From: Legionellales bacterium
GTDB taxonomy: Bacteria > Pseudomonadota > Gammaproteobacteria > PIVX01
Assembly: GCA_013215905.1 (NCBI GenBank)
Contig: JABSQI010000037.1
Location: 1 to 10,494 of the forward strand
Direction: 5' to 3'
Length of the DNA: 10,494 bases
Shown: one piece after another, positions 1 through 6,718 of the stretch
Layout: each line of letters opens with the position of its first letter
How positions within the stretch are numbered: the stretch's first letter is position 1
Program-made: the position numbers and the translations under genes
Notes under the pieces: generated by a model
Databases searched by the model: none
What the model was told of the DNA's origin: nothing
Seen by the model: the letters and a program-made list of their open reading frames with translations, nothing else

Positions 1-23
1 ATAATTTAGAAAATATGAGATTT

Positions 24-2204
24 TTAAATTATATCTATAGGATCTACATCTAAGATCCATCTACTTTTATAATCTAGTTTTATTTCTGCAATCATTGGCA
101 TTATTTTTTGCAACATTTTTTGCATTTGTCCTCTTGATTGAGACTGTACTAATAAATGATTTCTATACTTACCGTTACTCTTCTCACTAATTGCTGGAAA
201 TGGACCAAATACTTGAATATTTTTTTGTAGTTGTTTTTGTAAAATTTTATTAATTGCAACCAATATCTTTTCGGAATCAATCTTTGTGCTTGACTCAGCC
301 AAAAACAACGCGTGAGTACTGCATGGTGGTAAATTAGTCGACTCTCTTTCATTAAGTAACATCTCTAGAAAAGATTTGTAGTTATTCTGTCTTAGGCAAT
401 TTAGAATCTCACTATTTGGATTGTGAGTCTGAATAAATACAATACCGGACTTACTTTCTCTTCCTGATCTACCTGCAACCTGAGTGATTGTTTGTCCAAG
501 TTTCTCCACTGCATGAAAATCACTACTATATAATCCATTATCTGCCCCTAAGATCCCAACCATAGTAACATTACTAAAATGATGCCCCTTAGCAAGCATT
601 TGTGTTCCAATTAAAATCATTGAGCTCCCAGAATTAATATCTTCTAAATAACTATTAAAACTATGCCTGCTTCTCGTCGTATCTTGATCAATTCTGACAA
701 TTTTCGTTGAGGGAAACCTAGTTTGCATAATTTCTGCTAACTTTTCAGTTCCCATCCCAATAGGCTTAATATTTGCTAATTTACATTTAGGACATTGTTT
801 TAATGATATTTTTCTAGTCAAGCATTTATGGCACATTAAAATGTTATTTCTTTTATGGTACGTAAAATTTGTATCACAAGAATGACATTTGGCTGTCCAA
901 CCACAAAGTGGACACAACATTACTGTTGCAAACCCTCTTCTATTTAGAAACAACAATATCTGTGATTTTTGTGATAAATGAAGCTCTATATTTTGCATCA
1001 ATTCATCAGAGACATCATCAAAGGTATTTTTCATATCAATAAATTTATATCTTGGCATTGAAGACTGATTGGCCCTGGTAGTAAGTTCTATAAGATGATA
1101 TTTTTTATCAATTACATTTTTTAATGACTCAAGAGAAGGTGTAGCACTTCCCAAAATTACAGGAATATTTAAATTTTTTGCCATAATTATACTTAGATCT
1201 CTAGCATTATATCTAAATCTTTCCGTCTGCTTATATGAAGAATCATGTTCTTCATCGACAACTATTAGCCCAAGATCTGGCATAGGTGTAAAAAGTGCAG
1301 ATCTTGTACCAACCAGTAATTTTATCTTTCTATTAACAGTGCTAGTCCATGCATCCAGTTTTTGTCTATCAGATAAATTAGAGGTAAAAATACCAATAGG
1401 AATACTAAATCTTCTCTGTAATCTGTATAACATTTGTGGTGTTAAACCAATTTCAGGTACCAATACTAAAACTTGCTTACCCTGATCAAGAATTTTTTGT
1501 ATTAAATGCATGTAAATTTCTGTCTTACCACTCCCTGTCACTCCATATAATAAATATGTGTGAAAGCTATTTAAATCCCTAGAAATATAACTTACTGCAG
1601 CTTCTTGCTCAGTATTTAATTTTAAAGGTCTATCTATTTTAATATTACTAATATAGTTAATTTCTTTTTCTTCTAGATAGATTAAACCCAATTCAACTAA
1701 TTTTTTTAACGTCGCTGCGGATATTTCTTCCTGGATCATTTGTGTCCTTGTAAGTATTTTCTCCTTTTTTAATAATTGAAGTAGTTTTTTCTGTTTGTAA
1801 CCTTTTAAAGTATCATAATTATAAGAAATACCTACTTTTGATATTTTGTATATCGTTTCTTTTGTACAAGATAATTCATTCCCTTGTCTTAACAGTTTAG
1901 GCAAAACACCCATAACTACATTTCCTATAGGGTGATGATAATATCCACTAGCCCATCTACATATTGCTAATATTTCATCAGATATTATCGGATCAGAATC
2001 AATACATTCAATTATAGCTTTTAGATTTTCTATCTCTGATTGTTTTGCAATTCCAAGGACAATACCCACGCAGATTCTATTTTTTACTTTAACTTTCACT
2101 CTTATACCTAACTGCAGGGGCTTTGAACTTTCAGTCCAGACATAATCAAATAATGAATATACGGGTAAGGGTAGAGCTACTTTTGCTATTAGATTTTTAT
2201 TCAT
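24..2204 (-). CDS. priA: Primosomal protein N' (PriA), replication-restart DNA helicase
   Basis: PriA is a superfamily 2 3'-to-5' helicase that recognises abandoned forks and D-loops and starts reloading of the replicative helicase. From the chosen ATG the protein has 726 residues, close to E. coli PriA (732). Visible parts: N-terminal 3'-end-binding domain opening with AKVALPLPVYSLFDYVW (7-23), a winged-helix region near 135-180, Walker A GVTGSGKT (221-228), DEEH box (317-320), GSATPS (352-357), zinc-binding cysteines C431, C434, C440, C443, C458, C461, C471 and C474 with the same spacing as E. coli, and a C-terminal QVAGRSGR helicase motif. All catalytic and metal residues are present, so it should be active. 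An in-frame TTG at 2261 would add 19 residues without family similarity and overlap rpiA, so the ATG at 2204 is preferred; the conserved start lies directly after it. It diverges from rpiA. The gene ends 23 bp from the window edge and no terminator is visible there. Confidence 0.97.
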   Translation of the reverse strand: MNKNLIAKVALPLPVYSLFDYVWTESSKPLQLGIRVKVKVKNRICVGIVLGIAKQSEIENLKAIIECIDSDPIISDEILAICRWASGYYHHPIGNVVMGVLPKLLRQGNELSCTKETIYKISKVGISYNYDTLKGYKQKKLLQLLKKEKILTRTQMIQEEISAATLKKLVELGLIYLEEKEINYISNIKIDRPLKLNTEQEAAVSYISRDLNSFHTYLLYGVTGSGKTEIYMHLIQKILDQGKQVLVLVPEIGLTPQMLYRLQRRFSIPIGIFTSNLSDRQKLDAWTSTVNRKIKLLVGTRSALFTPMPDLGLIVVDEEHDSSYKQTERFRYNARDLSIIMAKNLNIPVILGSATPSLESLKNVIDKKYHLIELTTRANQSSMPRYKFIDMKNTFDDVSDELMQNIELHLSQKSQILLFLNRRGFATVMLCPLCGWTAKCHSCDTNFTYHKRNNILMCHKCLTRKISLKQCPKCKLANIKPIGMGTEKLAEIMQTRFPSTKIVRIDQDTTRSRHSFNSYLEDINSGSSMILIGTQMLAKGHHFSNVTMVGILGADNGLYSSDFHAVEKLGQTITQVAGRSGRESKSGIVFIQTHNPNSEILNCLRQNNYKSFLEMLLNERESTNLPPCSTHALFLAESSTKIDSEKILVAINKILQKQLQKNIQVFGPFPAISEKSNGKYRNHLLVQSQSRGQMQKMLQKIMPMIAEIKLDYKSRWILDVDPIDII

Positions 2205-2210
2205 AGTAAA

Positions 2211-2219
2211 TGCTATAAT
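2211..2219 (+). promoter_or_regulatory. Putative rpiA extended -10 promoter
   Basis: TGCTATAAT is a perfect extended -10 element (TGn plus TATAAT); no good -35 is seen, which extended -10 promoters can tolerate. The predicted start near 2226 gives a leader of about 24 nt before the TTG start of rpiA. The same TGCTATAAT string precedes the pseudopilin gene at 6691, and close variants occur at 4586 and 4849. Confidence 0.5.
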
Positions 2220-2244
2220 ATCATTTAATGGATTAATATTTGAA
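2215..2244 (-). promoter_or_regulatory. Putative priA promoter (TTCAAA-18-TATTAT)
   Basis: On the minus strand a -35-like TTCAAA (2239-2244) is separated by 18 bp from a -10 TATTAT (2215-2220). The predicted transcription start is near 2208, leaving only about four bases before the priA ATG at 2204, so the mRNA would be almost leaderless. The -10 uses nearly the same base pairs as the rpiA -10 on the other strand. Seen by eye only. Confidence 0.45.
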
Positions 2245-2249
2245 TAAAG

Positions 2250-2915
2250 TTGACTAAACAAATAGAAAAATTAAAAAGAATGGCTGCTATGGCAGCAATT
2301 GAATATATCGAGCCTGATATGGTTATTGGTATTGGCACAGGTTCAACTATCAAATATTTTATCGAAGAATTAGCTTCAATCAAATCAAATATATCTGGAG
2401 CAATTTCAAGTTCTACTTCCTCTACAACTTACCTAAAAAAATTTAATATTCCAATATTAGAATTACAAGATGTTGACGAAGTACCTATTTATATTGATGG
2501 CGCTGATCAAATTAATAGTATAGGACAATTGATCAAAGGCGGTGGCGGCGCACTAACTAGAGAAAAAATCATTGCTAATGCTTCGAATAAATTCTACTGT
2601 ATTGTGGATCAAAGTAAATATACTAAAGCATTTGGAACATATCCTGTACCAATTGAAATAATACCAATGGCAAGAAGTTATGTCGCTAAACAATGCATAA
2701 AAATTGGGGGTACTCCTAAATTGCGACAGAATTTTATGACTGATAATGGAAATCTTATTTTAGATGTAGATTTTGGCATTATTAATGAACCAATATCTTT
2801 AGAGTATGAACTAAATAATATACCCGGCACTGTTTGTAATGGTATATTTGGAGCAAGAAGCGCGGATATCTGTCTAGTCGCAACAAATGATGGAATACAA
2901 AAATATAGTTATTAA
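2250..2915 (+). CDS. rpiA: Ribose-5-phosphate isomerase A
   Basis: RpiA interconverts ribose 5-phosphate and ribulose 5-phosphate in the non-oxidative pentose phosphate pathway, feeding nucleotide synthesis in the cytoplasm. The 221-residue product matches E. coli RpiA (219) along its length: GIGTGST phosphate loop (27-33), SSSTSST (53-59), DGADQIN (83-89), IKGGGGALTREK (95-106), TDNGN and a C-terminal GIFGARSAD stretch. Residues equivalent to the E. coli catalytic set are present: D83, D86, K96 and E105, and also K123. One oddity is Q87 in place of the glutamate of the usual DGADE(I/V) motif. The start is a TTG, chosen because the preceding codons fit the E. coli N-terminus; the next ATG (2280) would remove ten aligned residues. 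It shares a 45-bp divergent region with priA. An epimerase gene follows after 39 bp on the same strand and could be co-transcribed, although a TACAAT box (2923-2928) lies in the gap. Confidence 0.96.
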   Translation: MTKQIEKLKRMAAMAAIEYIEPDMVIGIGTGSTIKYFIEELASIKSNISGAISSSTSSTTYLKKFNIPILELQDVDEVPIYIDGADQINSIGQLIKGGGGALTREKIIANASNKFYCIVDQSKYTKAFGTYPVPIEIIPMARSYVAKQCIKIGGTPKLRQNFMTDNGNLILDVDFGIINEPISLEYELNNIPGTVCNGIFGARSADICLVATNDGIQKYSY

Positions 2916-2954
2916 TTTTGTGTACAATCTAATTCAGTTCATATTGAGTAGTAT

Positions 2955-3878
2955 ATGCAAAAAATACTTATCACAGGAGGAGCAGGTTACCTAGGCTCTA
3001 TACTAGTCCCAGCATTACTACATGCAGGATATCGTGTTACTGTTATTGATAATTTATTATACGAAGAAACATCATTGATTTCTTGCTCAACTAATGCAAA
3101 CTTTAGTTTTATTAAAGATGATATACGAAAACATAACCTTCTCAGAAAATATGTACTAGATAATGATATTATCATCCCATTAGCAGCTTATGTTGGAGCA
3201 CCTTTATGTCAACAAAAACCACAGCTAGCTAATCAAGTTAATTATGAAGCTATCAAGAATATAATTAAACTCCTTTCTACTGATCAATTAATTATTTATC
3301 CTTCATCAACTAGCGTCTATGGAGAACATACAGGAGAGAAATATTATGATGAAAACTCAATTATAAACCCTATTTCAGTATATGCAAAAACAAAAGCAAA
3401 AAGTGAGGAAATGTTACTTGATTTTGTAAATACTATTGTCCTTAGAATAACCTCCATTTTTGGAATTTCCCCCAGAATGAGAACTGATTTAACTGCGAAT
3501 AAATTAGCAAATATGGCTGTTCAGAAAAATATGGTTACTTTCCAAGAAAATAGTTTAATTAATAGTTACATTCATTTAAAAGATGTTGCAAGATCATTTA
3601 TATTTAGCATTGATAATTACCCTACAATGATAGGGAAAGTTTACAACGTTTGTTCTAGTCATATTCCTACTAGTCAACACCAGTTATGTCAAGTCCTAAA
3701 AAATTTGCTCCCTGATTTATTGGTACAGGAAGAACGAACCTCTGGTTTGCAATATACTAATGACTATCGTATCAGCAGCAAAAAAATTGAAACCCTAGGG
3801 TGGAGCCCTACAATTTCACTAGAACAAGGTTTTTTAGAATTAATACAAGGTTTCAATATTATTAAAGAAACTACTTGA
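2955..3878 (+). CDS. NAD-dependent epimerase/dehydratase (extended SDR family)
   Basis: The 307-residue protein is an extended short-chain dehydrogenase/reductase of the kind acting on nucleotide sugars. Visible features are the Rossmann GxxGxxG at G8-G11-G14, D32 at the end of the second strand (fits NAD rather than NADP), the catalytic serine region SSTSVYG (117-123, S118 aligning with GalE S124), and the Y143-x-x-x-K147 pair. The middle part has AAYVGAPLCQQKP (77-89), and the C-terminal third carries the LGWSP stretch common in this family. It probably makes or modifies a nucleotide sugar for surface polysaccharide or LPS, but the substrate cannot be read from sequence. The ATG start is followed at once by the Rossmann strand. 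A GAG lies upstream (2945-2947), and a TACAAT box in the 39-bp gap after rpiA could be its own weak promoter. It converges on the methyltransferase gene with only 5 bp between stop codons. Confidence 0.9.
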   Translation: MQKILITGGAGYLGSILVPALLHAGYRVTVIDNLLYEETSLISCSTNANFSFIKDDIRKHNLLRKYVLDNDIIIPLAAYVGAPLCQQKPQLANQVNYEAIKNIIKLLSTDQLIIYPSSTSVYGEHTGEKYYDENSIINPISVYAKTKAKSEEMLLDFVNTIVLRITSIFGISPRMRTDLTANKLANMAVQKNMVTFQENSLINSYIHLKDVARSFIFSIDNYPTMIGKVYNVCSSHIPTSQHQLCQVLKNLLPDLLVQEERTSGLQYTNDYRISSKKIETLGWSPTISLEQGFLELIQGFNIIKETT

Positions 3879-3883
3879 AGATA

Positions 3884-4528
3884 TTATTTTTTTCCTAGAT
3901 GAATTGTATACCCGATGGAATTACCAAGAATTTTTAAAACCTTAAACTCCGTATCTTCTACAAATCTTAATACTTTTTTCTGATTTTGAAAATGTGGATC
4001 AAATATTATTTCTGTTATTGATAAAATACCATCTGTCTTCAAAGTAGTAAATATTTTATTTAAAACAGTGTTTTTATCAACAACTTCTCCTAGAACATTT
4101 ACTAATAGTATTCTATCAAAGATACAATTCTTAAAAAGGCTATCTCCTATCTTTGCATTTAGCATTATCACATTGCTTGACAAATCTCTCACTAATAATT
4201 TTTTCTGTATTTTTTTTAACATTTCTAGCTGCACATCTAAAGCAACTACTTTACCTTCTGCCCCAACTTCCTTAGAAAGCGGTAAAGTTACTCTTCCTGG
4301 ACCACAACCCAGATCTAATATCGTCATACCTCTTTGTATTTCTAGTTCACTAACAATTATTTTAGATCTATTGTATTTACAAAACGGATTCTCCATTTCC
4401 ACAAGCCATCCAAGCCAAGATGGACAAGGAAGTTCATAATATTTAGATAAAAAACGCCATATAAAAAAAATACATATAGCTAGAACTATCAACAAAAATA
4501 TGAATATAATAATATTTTCTAATTTCAT
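3884..4528 (-). CDS. Membrane-anchored class I SAM-dependent methyltransferase
   Basis: The 214-residue protein starts with one hydrophobic helix (about 5-26), followed by a short linker with PCPSWLGWLVE (34-44) and a Rossmann-type methyltransferase domain. Motif I is LDLGCGPGR (71-79) and the acidic residue ending the second strand is D98 (VVALD). A methylated target cannot be named. The single helix and basic flank (WRFLSKYY) suggest an inner-membrane anchor with the catalytic domain in the cytoplasm, which would fit a lipid, quinone or envelope substrate; that is inference. The family is known as an uncharacterised methyltransferase-domain group. The first ATG after the upstream stop is used. 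Just upstream on the minus strand is TAAAAT (4535-4540), so close to the ATG that a transcript would start at or near it. It is transcribed alone, away from the ABC-exporter genes. Confidence 0.85.
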   Translation of the reverse strand: MKLENIIIFIFLLIVLAICIFFIWRFLSKYYELPCPSWLGWLVEMENPFCKYNRSKIIVSELEIQRGMTILDLGCGPGRVTLPLSKEVGAEGKVVALDVQLEMLKKIQKKLLVRDLSSNVIMLNAKIGDSLFKNCIFDRILLVNVLGEVVDKNTVLNKIFTTLKTDGILSITEIIFDPHFQNQKKVLRFVEDTEFKVLKILGNSIGYTIHLGKK

Positions 4529-4585
4529 TAATGTATTTTAACCATATGTTATTTAACTTTGATTATAAATAACAATAAAAACCTT

Positions 4586-4594
4586 TGCTATTAT
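4586..4594 (+). promoter_or_regulatory. Orphan extended -10 promoter
   Basis: TGCTATTAT differs by one base from a perfect extended -10 and sits in the longer repeat CCTTTGCTAT shared with the ABC promoter. A transcript starting near 4601 would run about 185 nt to the terminator-like hairpin ending at 4787, without an obvious reading frame. It could be an sRNA promoter or a distal promoter for the ABC genes. Confidence 0.3.
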
Positions 4595-4756
4595 TCACTA
4601 TAAAAGTTCAAATATAAAACATTTTCTGCATTAATTCTATCTTGATAGTTTTGCTTTATCTTGTGTTTTTATAATTTATTTAGCTCTGAATCATGTTTTT
4701 AACTGCAGCAATCCTTTTTCTTTATTAATCCTGAAAAAAATGTATTGAGAAATATT

Positions 4757-4787
4757 GTATTATTTTGTATAAAATAATACCTTTTTT
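4757..4787 (+). terminator. Putative intrinsic terminator or attenuator hairpin
   Basis: A perfect 10-bp stem pairs GTATTATTTT (4757-4766) with AAAATAATAC (4771-4780) around a GTAT loop, then one C and six T (4782-4787). The U tract follows only in the plus direction. The stem has one G-C pair, so it would be weak; in an AT-rich genome chance palindromes are common. No gene precedes it on this strand, so it would end an sRNA or act as an attenuator ahead of the ABC genes. Confidence 0.35.
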
Positions 4788-4802
4788 CCATTTCCTAAGT
4801 AT

Positions 4803-4829
4803 AAAATATTATTTCTTCAATAATATTTT
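4803..4829. repeat. Perfect 11-bp AT inverted repeat
   Basis: AAAATATTATT (4803-4813) and AATAATATTTT (4819-4829) are exact reverse complements around the loop TCTTC. The repeat ends 19 bp before the extended -10 at 4849, so it could be an operator covering the -35 region, or an RNA hairpin. The segment 4807-4814 (TATTATTT) is also complementary to the right arm of the preceding hairpin (AAATAATA, 4772-4779), so the two structures could exclude each other. Confidence 0.4.
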
Positions 4830-4848
4830 TATATAAACCCTGAGCCTT

Positions 4849-4857
4849 TGCTATAAC
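4849..4857 (+). promoter_or_regulatory. Probable promoter of the ABC exporter genes
   Basis: TGCTATAAC is an extended -10 with one mismatch in the hexamer. The predicted start near 4864 gives a leader of about 23 nt to the ATG at 4887. No clear -35 is seen. Confidence 0.4.
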
Positions 4858-4886
4858 TTACTTATCATAAAAATTGATTTAGTAAG

Positions 4887-5822
4887 ATGATTTTTGTAAA
4901 AAACCTTACGGTGACACTTAACAAATCCAGTTCATTCTTTAAACAAATTAAAGTGTTGGATAATATCTCCTTTGCAATAAAAGAAGGACACACATATGGT
5001 TTAATTGGGCGCTCTGGATCAGGAAAAAAATTTGTGATAGAAAGTTTACTAGGATTAATCAAGCCCAATTCTGGTAATATTCAAATTGAAAAACTATCGC
5101 CTAAAGATTATATTAAGAATAATATTATAGGATACCTACCAAGAATCCCTTGCTTTCCATCTCATCTAACTGTTGTTGAAGTTTTAGAGTTATATTCAAA
5201 AATAACTTTCTGTAAATTTACAAATCGTACTAAATTAGTAGATTCTGTTTTAGAAAAAGCCTATCTTAAACATACTAAAAATATAAAAATACAAGATTGT
5301 TCAATTGGCACAATTAGACGTCTAGGAGTAGCACAAGCAATTATCCATTCACCTAAAGTTCTTCTCCTTGATGAACCTATGTATTCACTTGATCCCATCG
5401 GCAGAAATCATGTCTTAAAAATTTTAACTGAGCTAAAGCAACATGGCGCAACTATCTTGCTATGTAGCCATAATCTTAATGATGTTCAATCTCTATGTGA
5501 TGAAATTGGAATATTAGATCAGGGAAGAATCCTAAAACAAGGTACAATTCAAAAAGTTATGCCAAACACAATTGCTGGAATTGAATTAATAATTAATTTA
5601 CCAAAAGGGAAGAAATTAAAAGAAATCGAATTATTAGTCTCAATTCTTGATATATCTCAAGAACAATTAACTTTATTTGTTCCAGAAATACAGAATTTAG
5701 CTAAAGTTTTATATTTTATGAATGAAAACTCTATTGATGTTCGATCTATTAAAACAATTCGGCAATCTCTAGAGGATTTTTTTCTAAGGCTTGTACCTGA
5801 AGATGATACAGATAGCGAATAA
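4887..5822 (+). CDS. ABC transporter ATP-binding protein with altered Walker A
   Basis: This 311-residue nucleotide-binding subunit belongs to the ABC-2/NosF-like exporters. Motifs in order: IKVLDNISFAIKEG (21-34), Walker A at 41-48, IGYLPRIP in the Q-loop region (81-88), degenerate signature CSIGTIRR (138-145), Walker B VLLLDEP (158-164) with catalytic E163, D-loop SLDP (167-170) and H-loop H195. The C-terminal 90 residues form an accessory domain ending in a LEDFFLRLV helix typical of this subfamily. Two features are abnormal. Walker A reads GRSGSGKK, with Lys48 where Ser/Thr normally binds Mg2+, and the signature lacks the LSGG form. The rest is well preserved and the frame is open, so this is not obvious decay; ATP hydrolysis may still be reduced. 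The stop overlaps the permease gene by 20 bp, so the two are probably translationally coupled. The substrate is unknown. Confidence 0.9.
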   Translation: MIFVKNLTVTLNKSSSFFKQIKVLDNISFAIKEGHTYGLIGRSGSGKKFVIESLLGLIKPNSGNIQIEKLSPKDYIKNNIIGYLPRIPCFPSHLTVVEVLELYSKITFCKFTNRTKLVDSVLEKAYLKHTKNIKIQDCSIGTIRRLGVAQAIIHSPKVLLLDEPMYSLDPIGRNHVLKILTELKQHGATILLCSHNLNDVQSLCDEIGILDQGRILKQGTIQKVMPNTIAGIELIINLPKGKKLKEIELLVSILDISQEQLTLFVPEIQNLAKVLYFMNENSIDVRSIKTIRQSLEDFFLRLVPEDDTDSE

Positions 5823-6576
5823 TTTATATTTAACAACTTTGTTGAATCTAAAATCATATTATTACAATACGGTAGTTAGAACAACTATTTTTTTTGGGGT
5901 GTTCATCCTTGTACTTGGGAGCTTCCTATCTGATTCAGGAGCCTTCTCAGTAAGTCAGTTCACTGTAAGGTTTGGTCTAATATTAATAAACTTATGTTTA
6001 GTATTCTTAGCAATTTATGTTGGCAGCAAAACCCTCTACGATGATTTAGCAAATGGTTTTATCTCCAGCTTATTAAGTAAAAATATATCTCGTATTGAAA
6101 TATTATTTACAAAATTTATTAGTGTCTTATTAATGAATTTAGTTAATGTCCTGATATTTTTTATTATTTTCATTATTTTGATTCAATTATACAGTGATTT
6201 TACATATGTTTATTTTGAAGCACTTTACATAATTTATATCGAACTCTTGCTACTAAGCTCAATTGTTCTACTGCTAAATACTTTTACAAGAAGCATTATT
6301 TCATTTTATTGCAGCTCTTCTTTATATATTACTGGACATTATTCAGATATTTTACTTAATCTTGATCATATAGTTGAAAATAGCATTATTAAACAGATAG
6401 CTAGAGCTATCTATTATATTATCCCAAATTTTAGCATTTCATCGAAATCACACTTTATCGTAAATAGCGCATCAGTAAATATAGATTACATCATCCCTGG
6501 TACAATATATTGCGCAATATATAGCTCAATTTTAATAGTTATTAGTTGTATCATCTTTACTAGAAAAAATATTTGA
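5803..6576 (+). CDS. ABC-2 type transporter permease
   Basis: A 257-residue polytopic membrane protein with about six predicted helices (roughly 27-44, 56-76, 105-128, 141-161, 165-180 and 232-253). The cytoplasmic loop between helices 2 and 3 contains DDLANGFISSLLSKNISRIEILFTK (80-104), which matches the 'exchange/ilskPisR-fllGKf' pattern of NosY-like ABC-2 permeases; SLYITGHYSD (173-182) and YYIIPNF (204-210) are two further family landmarks. It should pair with the upstream ATPase as a homodimeric inner-membrane exporter. The ATG at 5803 is chosen over an in-frame TTG at 5791 because it gives the normal short cytoplasmic N-terminus. Either start overlaps the ATPase gene. The 142 bp after it contain a separate promoter for the pseudopilin gene and no visible terminator, so read-through is possible. 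Confidence 0.87.
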   Translation: MIQIANNLYLTTLLNLKSYYYNTVVRTTIFFGVFILVLGSFLSDSGAFSVSQFTVRFGLILINLCLVFLAIYVGSKTLYDDLANGFISSLLSKNISRIEILFTKFISVLLMNLVNVLIFFIIFIILIQLYSDFTYVYFEALYIIYIELLLLSSIVLLLNTFTRSIISFYCSSSLYITGHYSDILLNLDHIVENSIIKQIARAIYYIIPNFSISSKSHFIVNSASVNIDYIIPGTIYCAIYSSILIVISCIIFTRKNI

Positions 6577-6690
6577 GATAGTGCTATATTCTTTAATTCT
6601 TCATATTCATCCTGATTACCTATTTTCTAATTAGTTACAGTTTTTCATATATTTAGAATTTCATTATCTAACTTTAAATTTATAATATTC

Positions 6691-6699
6691 TGCTATAAT
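6691..6699 (+). promoter_or_regulatory. Promoter of the pseudopilin gene (TGCTATAAT)
   Basis: A perfect extended -10 element. The predicted start near 6706 leaves about 13 nt before the ATG at 6719, with an AGG (6708-6710) eight bases upstream of the ATG as a modest ribosome-binding site. It shows that the pseudopilin gene may be expressed independently of the ABC genes. No good -35 box is seen. Confidence 0.5.
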
Positions 6700-6718
6700 G
6701 TATATATAGGCAAAAATT

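Larger units (their letters stand above)
4529..4886. other. 358-bp non-coding stretch with promoters and hairpins
   Basis: No convincing gene is present between the divergent methyltransferase and ABC ATPase genes. From left to right it holds a possible -10 for the methyltransferase (4535-4540, minus), an orphan extended -10 (4586-4594, plus), a terminator-like hairpin (4757-4787, plus), a second all-AT hairpin (4803-4829) and the probable ABC promoter (4849-4857, plus). A direct repeat CCTTTGCTAT (4582-4591 and 4845-4854) spans both plus-strand promoters. The longest open frames are about a dozen codons. A short regulatory RNA or an attenuated leader would fit this layout. Confidence 0.5.

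Noticed and set aside
2205..2261. Longer priA reading frame from a TTG at 2261
   Set aside because: The extra 19 residues do not resemble the PriA N-terminus and would overlap the start of rpiA; the ATG at 2204 precedes the conserved VALPLP stretch.
4068..4439. 123-codon open frame on the plus strand
   Set aside because: It lies wholly antisense to the methyltransferase gene, which has clear motifs; its protein looks like no family.
4693..4728. Tiny hydrophobic reading frame of 11 codons inside the 4529-4886 gap
   Set aside because: No Shine-Dalgarno site and no sign of selection; such short frames occur by chance.
4803..4829. Inverted repeat as the end of an insertion sequence
   Set aside because: No transposase, no paired distant end and no target duplication are visible.
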